Source: Gulosibacter chungangensis (GTDB lineage: Bacteria; Actinomycetota; Actinomycetes; Actinomycetales; Microbacteriaceae). From it: 64,000 nt of DNA. Positions 10,743 to 18,789 of the stretch are shown here, piece by piece. Numbering within the stretch: the stretch's first letter is position 1; the number at the start of each line of letters is the position of its first letter. The stretch is from contig NZ_WBKB01000001.1 in the NCBI RefSeq assembly GCF_008831155.1, positions 186,001 through 250,000 of the forward strand, in the 5' to 3' direction. The translations under genes were made by a program, and so were the position numbers. Below the pieces are notes generated by a model. That model did not search any database. It saw only the letters and a list, made by a program, of their open reading frames with translations, and was not told the DNA's origin.

Positions 10743-11684
10743 ATGACCCGCATTCCGCGCACTGACCTCGAAATCTTCCCCATCAACCTCGGCGGAAATA
10801 CCTTCGGCTGGACCTCTGATCGGGACGCTTCCTTTGCGGTGCTCGACGCATTTGTTGCCACCGGCGGTAACTTTATCGACACCGCCGATTCCTACGCGCA
10901 GTGGCAGGAAGGTAGCGACGGTGGTGATTCGGAGCGCATCCTCGGGGAATGGATGCAGGCACGCGGCAACCGCAAGGATGTCATCATCGCGACAAAGGTC
11001 GGGGGCCTCACGGCGCGTCAGGGTCTGGCTCGCGAGAATGTTGACGCGGCGTTGAATGAATCCCTCGAACGTCTGCAGGCGGACTACGTCGACATCTACT
11101 ACGCGCACTATGACGATGAGTCGGTCTCGATCGCGGAGCAGGTGGAGATCGCGCACGACCTCGTACAGTCGGGTCGCGTACGTCACCTCGCACTGTCGAA
11201 TTTCACGCCCGACCGGATGCGTGAGTGGTTCCAGACCGCGACGGACAAGGGTCTGACGCTTCCGATTGCGATCCAGCCGCACTACAACCTTGTCTCCCGC
11301 AAGGATTACGAGCAGGGCTACGCCCCGATCGCTCGAGAGTTTGGCGCAGCGGTGTTCCCATACTTCGCACTCGCATCGGGCTTCCTCACGGGCAAGTACC
11401 GCAAGGCTCAAGATCTGGAGGGTGCTGCGCGCCAGGGTATGACTTCGGGCTACGCCACTGACGAGGGATTCAAGGTTGTGGATGCCGTGGTCGAGATTGC
11501 GGAGGCTCGCGGCATGGAGCCCGCCACTGTGGCCCTGGCTTGGCTGCTCGCGAAGGGCGTGACGGCACCGATCGCCTCGGCATCGAAGCCCGAGCAGCTG
11601 GACGCGATCATGGCGGCACCGAAGCTCGCGCTCACGGCTGCTGAGGTTGAGAAGCTCGACGCAGCGTCGGCTTCTTTCGCTTAA
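10743..11684 (+). CDS. Aldo/keto reductase
   Basis: 313 residues. NAD(P)H-dependent oxidoreductase with a (beta/alpha)8 fold: FIDTADSYAQW carries the catalytic Asp/Tyr pair, IIATKVGG the Lys, and YVDIYYAHYDD the His region. The start ATG 10743 has AAGGAG seven bases upstream; the frame continues upstream but without support. Divergent from a MarR gene, so probably induced by a small molecule, possibly a reactive carbonyl. Substrate unknown. Confidence 0.93.
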   Translation: MTRIPRTDLEIFPINLGGNTFGWTSDRDASFAVLDAFVATGGNFIDTADSYAQWQEGSDGGDSERILGEWMQARGNRKDVIIATKVGGLTARQGLARENVDAALNESLERLQADYVDIYYAHYDDESVSIAEQVEIAHDLVQSGRVRHLALSNFTPDRMREWFQTATDKGLTLPIAIQPHYNLVSRKDYEQGYAPIAREFGAAVFPYFALASGFLTGKYRKAQDLEGAARQGMTSGYATDEGFKVVDAVVEIAEARGMEPATVALAWLLAKGVTAPIASASKPEQLDAIMAAPKLALTAAEVEKLDAASASFA

Positions 11685-11736
11685 TCCTGCGAGCTCGAAG
11701 CGGCGTAACTGGGACTACCTGGCTGCGCCGCTTCGG

Positions 11737-12114
11737 CTATGCAGCTGGTCGAAGTTCTCGTTCGTCCATCGGGAATGATGCCCGGTAGTACACCGAGGGT
11801 GCAGTCATATCGCCACAGTCTTCCTGTTTCAATGAGATAACAGCGGTCGAAACTTCGATGATCCGGACCGGCTGCCATTGACCGGTTTCCAGTTTGAGCT
11901 CGTATTTGTCGGCAAGGTAGCCGATACCCAGTTCCTCTAGAAACTCTTCTGCGGCCAGCCAGTCGAGTGCTTCCGTGCGTTCCCGCCCGAGCAGGTCGAT
12001 GACGACGAATGCATCGCCTTCGGGACGCATCCACCCAAGGAGCTCACCATCGAGCCCTCGACGGTGCTCAATCCAGGCTGTTGTATCCACGGTTGCGCCA
12101 TTCCACGCCATCAT
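11737..12114 (-). CDS. Conserved hypothetical protein (125 aa)
   Basis: A small soluble, acidic protein rich in Trp and charged residues (WIEHRRGLDGELLGWMRPEGDAFVVIDLLGRE), with no signal peptide or membrane segment. The family is not recognised with certainty. The start is probably one of the tandem ATGs at 12114/12111; an upstream extension to 12132 lacks support. It lies 26 bp downstream of the broken DUF222-HNH gene on the same strand. Confidence 0.6.
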   Translation of the reverse strand: MMAWNGATVDTTAWIEHRRGLDGELLGWMRPEGDAFVVIDLLGRERTEALDWLAAEEFLEELGIGYLADKYELKLETGQWQPVRIIEVSTAVISLKQEDCGDMTAPSVYYRASFPMDERELRPAA

Positions 12115-12140
12115 TTCCACGCAACAAGGCAATGTGCCTA

Positions 12141-13754
12141 TTAGAACGGTGGCAATTCATCGTCTTCAGGTGCATCGCCACACCAGGCACCATCAGCTGC
12201 GAAACCACTATCAGTATTGACTGCCGTGTCGGTCTCGGGATCGAGACTCCCAGAATTTTCTTCGGCCGCCGTTTGCGCCTGGCTTGTTGGTCGGAATTCT
12301 GGTCCGGTCGCGGTCGCCGCATGAGCTTGTCGCGCGTATGGCATTGGTTCGCTGGTGACCACTTGCCCCAGTGGTGTGCGCCATTCCAGGACCCCGTCAC
12401 CAAGGTTGATGACGGACCAGGGTTTTTCGTGTTTCATCACGTGATGGCTCTTGCACAGTGACGCAAGATTCTCGATGCTCGTGGCGCCGCCTTCGCTTGC
12501 CGGGTGCGTGTGATCAATGTCGCACCGAGCGGCTGGGCGCATGCACCCGGGAAGCCTGCAGGTCACGTCGCGGATTTGGATGCACCGGCGCTGCGCCGGA
12601 GTGGAGTGGTAGCGATCCACCGCGACCACGTGCCCGGTGAGGGGATCGTTGAACACCCGCTGCCATGCCGGCGCGGTCGCGGTGAGCTAGCTCGCCTCGG
12701 CGAAGCTCATGGGCTCCATCCCGTTCACCAGTGCCGGCGCGGTCCCGTTTTCGCGACCGTTCATGAGTGCGAGCGCGGGGATGGTGATGTTCACCTGCGC
12801 GGTCACGCGCGAGTCACCTGGAGTGGCGCACAGCAGGGTCTCGGCGAAGATATCGGCACGCAGCTGATCCATCGTGCGGGTATCGGTCGCGGCGGGATCC
12901 ACCCCGGCAGCGGCGGCACTCATTCCGTCACCGTTTGGGCCACCAGTGGCAGGAGCATCACTCGCCGCCGCCTCAGTAGCAGCACCGGCAGCGGCAGCGC
13001 TGGAGGCATCGCCGTTGACCCTGGTGCCGAACGCGGTTTTCTGGGCCTGCTGATTAGTTTCCCGCAGAGCCTTGGCTTGCTTATCGAGGAGGTCTTTAAT
13101 CGGCAACGCCAACTCGACCGGCAGATAGGCAGTGAGTGTTGCCATGCCCCACTCATCTGGGGTAATCGACACATATCGGGCGGCGCGGGCTTGCTCACAG
13201 GTCTGCTCGAACGCATCGGCCGCGAGCGTAGCGACCAGGCGCGCGGCCTCGGCGGCGGTGGCACGCACCGTGTGAGTCTCCGCGAACGCGAGCAACTGCT
13301 TACCGTAGTCCGCATACTGGTCTTCCCGCAGTAGGTGGGTTTTGCGGAGCATCGCGCGAGCGTGTTCGAGATCGATACGCCCTGCTTCGATCGAGGTGAC
13401 CCAGTCAGGGAACAAGGTCACCAGGGTATGGGCTTGGTATCCACGATTCGTCAGTGTTTGGGGAGACTCGTTGGATTTGATCGCAAAGTCCGTGAGTAGT
13501 GAGCTGAAGTGCCAGGAGAACACTTTGGCTTGCGCGCCGAACGCGTTACTGAGATCCGCGAGCGTGCGGTCCACCGCGATCTCGTACACCGATGCCAACA
13601 GGCGCAGGATCCCGGCCTCGGCGGCGCCCCGCGCGGCCCGTAGCTCGGTGAAGTCTTCAAGCTTCGCGCGGGCTTCGTCCGCGCGAATGTCATCCGCAGG
13701 AGTATGCCGGCCGGTGTTCACCCGCGGGGTGTCGGTGCTCGTGTGCGTGGACAT
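12141..13754 (-). pseudogene. DUF222 / HNH endonuclease gene interrupted by an in-frame TAG
   Basis: The first 355 codons (13754-12690) encode the DUF222 (13E12-type) domain found before HNH nucleases in actinobacteria. A TAG at 12689-12687 stops the frame. Reading on in the same frame gives LTATAPAWQRVFNDPLTG, then the HNH domain with CRLPGCMRPAARCDIDHTH and NLASLCKSHH, ending at 12141. No shift is needed; one base change (for example GAG) would restore a ~537-residue protein. A separate HNH fragment could start at GTG 12656. The DUF222 part contains an Ala/Gly-rich insert near residues 250-285. Most simply a recent nonsense mutation; readthrough or split expression is possible. Confidence 0.85.
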
Positions 13755-13995
13755 GCGATCCGACCTCCTGCGTGTTCCCCGATGTTACCTGGCTCGAATA
13801 GAGTATCGAATTAACCTGGGAGAATCCATAGAGCAAACGATCTAACGCAACTGGTGAGGTGTCTTTCGATAGCGAGTCGAAGCAGGTTTTCTCCACACGG
13901 TATAACTGGCCACCGACATCTTGATTCGCCTGGCAATGAAGGCGGAGATCTGCAGCCCCAAATCCCTGCCGCCCGCCCCGACACAGGAACTAAAC

Positions 13996-14036
13996 ATGCC
14001 CCCGACCAAGTGTGTTAAACACGAGGTCAAGGGCAT
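13996..14036 (-). terminator. Hairpin downstream of tRNA-Ser
   Basis: ATGCCC/GGGCAT outer arms (13996-14001 and 14031-14036) with inner GACC/GGTC and GTGT/ACAC pairs. It lies just downstream of the minus-strand tRNA-Ser gene, so it probably ends that transcript; the T-tract on that strand is weak. Confidence 0.6.
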
Positions 14037-14046
14037 ATTTCTTTGG

Positions 14047-14131
14047 CGGAGGATAGGGGATTCGAACCCCTGAGGGCTTGCACCCAACACGCTTTCCAAG
14101 CGTGCGCCATAGGCCACTAGGCGAATCCTCC
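14047..14131 (-). tRNA. tRNA-Ser (anticodon GGA)
   Basis: 85 bases read on the minus strand from 14131. Acceptor arms GGAGGAT and ATCCTCC, discriminator G, anticodon loop TTGGAAA giving GGA, a long variable arm typical of class II tRNAs, and T-loop GGTTCGAATCC. No CCA is encoded. Confidence 0.97.
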
Positions 14132-14198
14132 AGGCCCGCACAATTGTGCGGACATCGGTATATCGTACCTGCTTTTTTAACGTCCTGCTGACACCACG

Positions 14199-15056
14199 CT
14201 ATTCGCCGCGTTTACGTAGTCGCAAGACCACGAGAACCAGGCCTCCGACAACCAATAGCGCACCGATTCCGAGCACGATGAGCAGTTCATTCGCACCGGT
14301 AGCGGCAAGTGCTTCGCTCTTCGTCGACGCTGCGGGGTCTGACGATTCGCTTTGCTCCGGGTCAACCGGCGTGTTCAACGTGGGCTGCCCAGACTGTTCG
14401 TCGGCACGGCGCGGGGAGTGCGGGTTCTCCACCTTGCCCGGTTCGTCGGGAACCACCGTGGGACCGTTGTTTTCCGGCTTCGGCTCGACCGGCTCAACAG
14501 GGAGTTCCGGCTCCGGTTCTGTCGCGGGCGGCTCAACCGGGTCGGGAGTTTGCTCGGGTTCGGTGCCGCTGCCGTCAGCATCAGCGTCGTCATCACCGAC
14601 GGTACTTTCGGATCCGGCAGCATCTGCGTCAGCATCAGTGTTGGATCCATCACCGTCACCCGCACCGGCACCATCCGCCCCGGCGCTTTCATCCGCGCCC
14701 GCGGATTCATTACCTCCATCGCTACCACCAGCGCCCTCAGCATCCTGCCCAGAACCCTGAGCATCCGCATCCTCGCCGGCGGCGCCTGACTCAGCCTCGG
14801 CCGCACTTCCGTCGTCAGCACTGGCGCTGGCGTCCTCGGATGCATTCCCCGGCTCTTCCGGAACGGATGCGGGAGCAAAGGCCTGCGAAGTGGTCATCTG
14901 GGCTTGCGCACTTGCGGTGACAGAGACCCCTGGGACACTCGAGACTGCATCCTCTTCTTCCGCAGCCGCGGCTGGTAGAGCCGTAGCAGCTGCGAGGATG
15001 CAGGTAGCAGTGACCACAATTGCCGATCGAGAAAAGTTCCGGGCACTGATTGCCAT
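14199..15056 (-). CDS. Acidic LAxTG-anchored surface protein
   Basis: 285 residues. A signal peptide with a hydrophobic core (IVVTATCILAAATALPAAAA) is followed by about 200 low-complexity residues rich in Asp, Glu, Ala, Ser and Gly, then a Pro/Glu segment, the sorting motif LAATGAN, a transmembrane helix and the basic tail RLRKRGE. This is the layout of a sortase E (LAxTG) substrate attached to the cell wall; the sortase is not in this window. The 200-residue region looks like a disordered stalk. Function unknown. Followed on the same strand, after a terminator, by no partner; the next surface gene lies upstream. Confidence 0.8.
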   Translation of the reverse strand: MAISARNFSRSAIVVTATCILAAATALPAAAAEEEDAVSSVPGVSVTASAQAQMTTSQAFAPASVPEEPGNASEDASASADDGSAAEAESGAAGEDADAQGSGQDAEGAGGSDGGNESAGADESAGADGAGAGDGDGSNTDADADAAGSESTVGDDDADADGSGTEPEQTPDPVEPPATEPEPELPVEPVEPKPENNGPTVVPDEPGKVENPHSPRRADEQSGQPTLNTPVDPEQSESSDPAASTKSEALAATGANELLIVLGIGALLVVGGLVLVVLRLRKRGE

Positions 15057-15140
15057 AACTTGTTCTCCCCTTAGATCTCTGCGACGAAAACTGTCGCCGT
15101 TGCCAAAATGATATCGAGCCTTGATGTCAACGCCTGAAAA

Positions 15141-15177
15141 ATACTGCGGGCCGGAAGGAAATCCCGGCCCGCAGTAT
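15141..15177 (-). terminator. Rho-independent-type hairpin after the repeat surface protein
   Basis: A perfect 14-bp stem (15141-15154 with 15164-15177; core CTGCGGGCCGG/CCGGCCCGCAG) with a nine-base loop, lying 53 bp downstream of the stop at 15230 and upstream of the second surface gene. The minus-strand T-tract is short (TTTTT lies just after at 15136-15140 in complement). Confidence 0.8.
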
Positions 15178-15229
15178 GGTCGCAGCCCTACTTCAGGGCC
15201 ACATTCTCAGAGGTATCACCCTCGAAGAA

Positions 15230-16645
15230 TTAGGCCTCCATGCGGCGGCGGACCACGAAGAGTCCAGCACCAGCAGCCATCAGCACGAGGCCACCCGCGA
15301 GGAACACTGGCAGCATGTCGTCAGCACCGGTCTGTGCGAGCTCGTCACCCTTGTTGCCGTTGTTGCTCGACTCGTCCTCGGTCGGTGCCGCGGTCTCAGT
15401 CGGGTCTGCGGTCTCGGTCGGCTCAGTGGTCGCTTCGGCAACGGTGAAGGATGCTTCAGCCGCGAGGGTCTCGCCGTCAACTTCCTGAGTTACACGGACC
15501 TGGTATGCACCCTCCGGGAACTCGATCGGGTCACCGGTCTCAAGGTTGTAGTAGGTCAGGGCGCCGTAGACCTGGCCCTCGCCATTCGAAACCTGCTCGT
15601 TCGACTCATCGGTCGGAGTGTCGGTAACTTCGGTCCACTCGGTCTCACCGGGCATGATCACCCAGAGCTGGAACGCGGTGGATGGAGCGAAACCTTCACC
15701 GAAGTACTCAACGCCCTCGAGCGTCTCGGCCGGGGTGTAGGTCTCCTGCTCGACGCCGAGGGTCTGAGTGGCCTCTTCTTCGCCCGGAGTCTCGTCATCG
15801 TCTTCCGTCGCACCGATGGTGAACGACGATACGGCCATGAGCACTTCCCCATCAACGTCCTGGGTAACACGGAGCTGGTAGTCGCCCTCGGCCGGGAACT
15901 CGGTCGTCTCGCCTGTGTCCTGGTTGAAATAGTTCACGGTGCCCGCGAGGTTACCGTCAGCGTCCGTGACGAATGCATCGCCCGCTTCGCTCATGTCCGG
16001 AACCGGGAGCCACTCGTCGCTGCCGGGAACCTGCAGCTCTACCGTGTATCCGGCGTCGGGTGCGAAGCCGGTACCCGAGAAGTTGAAGCCCTCAACCGAA
16101 TCTTCCAGAGTGCTCTCGGTCGGCTCAACAGTCAGCGTCTGCTCGACGGGAGTCTCTGCGTCTTCGTTGTCCTCGAGTTCCTCAACCACAGTGAACGCGA
16201 CCGAGTTTGAAACCTCTTCGCCATCAACATCCTGGACGGCAATGAGTTCGTAAGTACCGAGAGGGAATACGACGTCACCGGTCCCGTCGTTAAGGACCAC
16301 GCTTCCGGAGATCGCACCGTCAGCATCGGCGATCTGCGCGGCATCCTCGTCGTCCACGTCGAGAACCGATCCGTCCGGCAGCACCATCTGCAGGCTGAAA
16401 GCCACGTTCGGCGCGAATCCAGTGCCGGTGTAACCGACACCCTCAAGGGTCTCCGCCTGGGCGTAATCAAGCGCCGTGGTGGCAATAGCGGCAGTCTCGT
16501 TGTAGTCCACCGCCGATGCGTTCTCGTTCGTCTGAGTGTCGTCAGCCGGTGCCGCGTACGCAGCAACCGGGGTGAACACGGCTGCGGCTACGAGTGCGGA
16601 ACCTGCGAGGGCTGCTCCGGCGGTGCGCTTGCGCGAAATGGTCAT
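15230..16645 (-). CDS. LAxTG-anchored surface protein with three internal repeats
   Basis: 471 residues. Signal peptide (TAGAALAGSALVAAAVFTPVAAYA), three ~110-residue repeats each holding a GxGFAP motif (GTGFAPN, GTGFAPD, GEGFAPS), an acidic YNxxTG strand and a QDVDGE or QEVDGE strand, then a Thr/Glu/Pro stalk, the sorting motif LAQTGAD, a membrane helix and the tail RRRMEA. The repeats look like Ig-like or prealbumin-type beta domains. Probably cell-wall anchored by sortase E. Adhesion or envelope structure is plausible but not shown. Confidence 0.82.
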   Translation of the reverse strand: MTISRKRTAGAALAGSALVAAAVFTPVAAYAAPADDTQTNENASAVDYNETAAIATTALDYAQAETLEGVGYTGTGFAPNVAFSLQMVLPDGSVLDVDDEDAAQIADADGAISGSVVLNDGTGDVVFPLGTYELIAVQDVDGEEVSNSVAFTVVEELEDNEDAETPVEQTLTVEPTESTLEDSVEGFNFSGTGFAPDAGYTVELQVPGSDEWLPVPDMSEAGDAFVTDADGNLAGTVNYFNQDTGETTEFPAEGDYQLRVTQDVDGEVLMAVSSFTIGATEDDDETPGEEEATQTLGVEQETYTPAETLEGVEYFGEGFAPSTAFQLWVIMPGETEWTEVTDTPTDESNEQVSNGEGQVYGALTYYNLETGDPIEFPEGAYQVRVTQEVDGETLAAEASFTVAEATTEPTETADPTETAAPTEDESSNNGNKGDELAQTGADDMLPVFLAGGLVLMAAGAGLFVVRRRMEA

Positions 16646-16801
16646 AAACAGCTCTCTCTTTTGCGATGTCGATCACCGCCCGACAGGCAGATCCGACAGC
16701 TTCCTTAAAACAACCTGCGAACGAGGTTACCTTCCTGTTACCTTTTGCCGCAATCAGCCTTTCGTCTTATATGACGAACTTTCGCATCCGTCGTGGCATA
16801 A

Positions 16802-16839
16802 AAAACGCGGGTCAGGACGTTTGTCCTGACCCGCGTTTT
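16802..16839. terminator. Strong bidirectional terminator after rplL
   Basis: AAAACGCGGGTCAGGA and its exact complement TCCTGACCCGCGTTTT form a 16-bp stem with a six-base loop, with A- and T-rich flanks, about 60 bp after the rplL stop. Ends the rplJ-rplL transcript. Confidence 0.93.
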
Positions 16840-16901
16840 GAGATCGCGTCACGCGTTCCCGAAGCAGCACTGCAACGCTAGCGCCTGGCTAGCGGCCGAA
16901 A

Positions 16902-17288
16902 CTACTTGAGGGTAACGGTTGCGCCAGCAGCCTCGAGAGCTGCCTTTGCCTTCTCAGCGTCTTCCTTGTTTGCGCCCTCGAGCACAGCCTTGGGAGCGCC
17001 GTCAACGAGAGCCTTTGCCTCGCCGAGACCGAGCGAAGTGAGGCCACGGACCTCCTTGATGACCTGGATCTTCTTGTCACCAGCCGACTCGAGGATGACG
17101 TCGAATTCCGACTTCTCTTCCTCAGCAGGTGCAGCTTCGCCACCAGCGGCGCCAGCAGCTGCAACAGCAACCGGAGCAGCAGCGGTAACCTCGAAGGTCT
17201 CCTCGAAGAGCTTGACGAAGTCGCTGAGCTCGATGAGGGTCAGTTCCTTGAAGGCCTCGATGAGCTCTTCAGCAGTAAGCTTTGCCAT
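16902..17288 (-). CDS. rplL: Large ribosomal subunit protein bL12 (L7/L12)
   Basis: 128 residues. N-terminal dimerisation helix ([24 protein letters not shown]), Ala/Gly-rich hinge (about residues 38-52) and C-terminal factor-binding domain ending with [17 protein letters not shown]. Forms the ribosomal stalk with L10 and recruits translation GTPases. AAGGAG ribosome binding site nine bases before ATG 17288. 51 bp downstream of rplJ. Confidence 0.98.
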   Translation of the reverse strand: MAKLTAEELIEAFKELTLIELSDFVKLFEETFEVTAAAPVAVAAAGAAGGEAAPAEEEKSEFDVILESAGDKKIQVIKEVRGLTSLGLGEAKALVDGAPKAVLEGANKEDAEKAKAALEAAGATVTLK

Positions 17289-17339
17289 TTGTTTTCTCCT
17301 TGTAATGAATTTTGCCGCAGTACTACAGTCCGGAATGGA

Positions 17340-17855
17340 CTAGTTCGCGGACTCCTGCTTTTCGCGCAGTGCGTCGACGGTACGAACCGCCTTCGACGCG
17401 GGCGCGGTGAACATGTATGCGGCTCCGAACAGCGAGGCCTTGAAAGCGCCGGCAAGCTTGCCAAGCAGCGTTTCGCGGTTCTCGAGGTTCGCCAGCTTCT
17501 GGACCTCTTCCGCGGTAATCGGGTTGCCATCGAAGTGGCCGCCCTTGATCACCAGGAGGGGGTTATCCTTGGCAAAGTCACGCAGTGCCTTGGCAGCGTC
17601 AACAACCTCACCCTTTACGAACGCAATTGCGGTCGGTCCGGTGAAGTACTCGTCGAGGCCTTCGATTCCAGCGTTCTTGGCTGCAATCTTGGCAAGGGTG
17701 TTCTTCGCCACGGCGTAGTTTGCAGACTCACCGAGCGAACGACGCAGCTCCTTGAGCTGCGTCACGGTGAGACCGCGGTACTCAGTCAGCACGATGGCCG
17801 AAGAGCTCTCGAATTCCTTCGCGAGCTCTGCGACTGTAGCTTCCTTCGTCGCCAT
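17340..17855 (-). CDS. rplJ: Large ribosomal subunit protein uL10
   Basis: 171 residues. Base of the ribosomal stalk, binding 23S rRNA and the L12 dimers, and usually the autoregulator of its own operon. The N-terminus [19 protein letters not shown] is typical. The frame runs to 18077, but ATG 17855 has GAGAGGAG just upstream and fits the family length. Preceded by a structured leader. Confidence 0.97.
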   Translation of the reverse strand: MATKEATVAELAKEFESSSAIVLTEYRGLTVTQLKELRRSLGESANYAVAKNTLAKIAAKNAGIEGLDEYFTGPTAIAFVKGEVVDAAKALRDFAKDNPLLVIKGGHFDGNPITAEEVQKLANLENRETLLGKLAGAFKASLFGAAYMFTAPASKAVRTVDALREKQESAN

Positions 17856-17875
17856 GGGTCTCCTCTCATCTGTAT

Positions 17876-17970
17876 CGCGCGCCAGAAACGGGTGCTTCTG
17901 TCGCACCGTTGGCGCGCGCTCGGGGAGCGCATCCACAACTAAAAAACGCTCCGACGCAGATGCCGGAGCG
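17876..17970 (-). promoter_or_regulatory. rplJ leader: attenuator-like hairpin followed by a long hairpin
   Basis: Reading the minus strand, CGCTCCG (17970-17964) pairs with CGGAGCG (17953-17947) and is followed by six T (17946-17941): a classical intrinsic terminator. Next comes a compound hairpin (17918-17876) with outer arms CGCGCGCCA/TGGCGCGCG and inner arms ACGGTGC/GCACCGT-like, ending about 20 bases before the rplJ start. The second element sits where an L10 leader is expected. The first could end the upstream marR transcript or attenuate the ribosomal one. Confidence 0.65.
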
Positions 17971-18140
17971 TGAACGCACATACCTCTACAGAAACGAGGA
18001 TGCGCTGCTACAGTCACCTGCGATGGCCGTCCCTTTGCCGGGAACCTTCGTCGGAACGCGAATCGAAATACGCACACCGAGCACCAACGGTCTAAGGCTG
18101 TTGATCAGCCTAGGGCATTTAACCCGAGCTGCGCAAGCGA

Positions 18141-18710
18141 TCAATCAGTCTCGCCCCAAGAATCAATCGGCGTGGAAAGCTCAGCGGTCATATCGTCAAG
18201 AAACCGGATCACGATTTCACGCTCAGTCGGCGTCAGTCGTGCCGCGGCATGAAATCGTCTGGCCTGCTGCTTACCCACTGTGGCCATCGCTGCACGTCGA
18301 GTCTCTGCCGTCACCGCAATAGCAAGCGCACGCCGGTCGATTGGATGCGGATCTCGACGAACGTGTCCCGCTCGCTCTAGCCGATCCAACATTTTCGTAG
18401 TCGAGGCACTCGAGATATTGAGATGCGAAGACAGCATGCTCGGGGTGGCAATTTTCTCGGTATTTCCGCACACAATCAGGAAATGGAGCGCCCGCATATC
18501 GGTGGCGTTCAACTTCATATATTCCAATGAAGCATCGGAAAGTCGCTGCTCAGCCTCACGCAGTCGCCCCATGGCACGCATGACCGCCCCGATTTGCGCA
18601 ATCTCTTCGACACTGAATTCGCCACGCTCAATCAATTCACCTCGCGGGTCACTCGCGTTGAGGTCATAGACACTGAAACGCTCTGCACCCTCGGCCTCTA
18701 AATCTCCCAT
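18141..18710 (-). CDS. MarR family transcriptional regulator
   Basis: About 189 residues. The winged-helix core is LNATDMRALHFLI, SMLSSHLNISSASTTKMLDRLE and the wing VRRDPHPIDRRALAIAVT. The longer frame to 18917 would overlap the divergent transporter gene, so ATG 18710 is preferred. Divergent from the MMPL exporter with about 80 bp between, so it probably represses that gene. Confidence 0.85.
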   Translation of the reverse strand: MGDLEAEGAERFSVYDLNASDPRGELIERGEFSVEEIAQIGAVMRAMGRLREAEQRLSDASLEYMKLNATDMRALHFLIVCGNTEKIATPSMLSSHLNISSASTTKMLDRLERAGHVRRDPHPIDRRALAIAVTAETRRAAMATVGKQQARRFHAAARLTPTEREIVIRFLDDMTAELSTPIDSWGETD

Positions 18711-18789
18711 CACAACATCATAGCCAATCTCATATCGTGCTAGGGTTCTTACTAGCCAAGCTAAGGATTTTTCACAGTTAGGACGGTCC
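18711..18789. promoter_or_regulatory. Divergent promoter region of marR and the MMPL exporter
   Basis: An AT-richer stretch. It holds an interrupted dyad, CTTACTAGCCAAGCTAAG (18750-18767), with TTA-CTAG and AGC-TAA half-sites; a MarR operator is plausible, but symmetry is imperfect. The exporter start at 18790 has TTAGGACGG upstream as a weak ribosome binding site. Confidence 0.4.

Noticed and set aside
15176-16210. A 344-codon + strand open frame across the repeat surface protein
   Set aside because: The minus-strand protein has a signal peptide, repeats and a sorting signal; the + frame has none of these.
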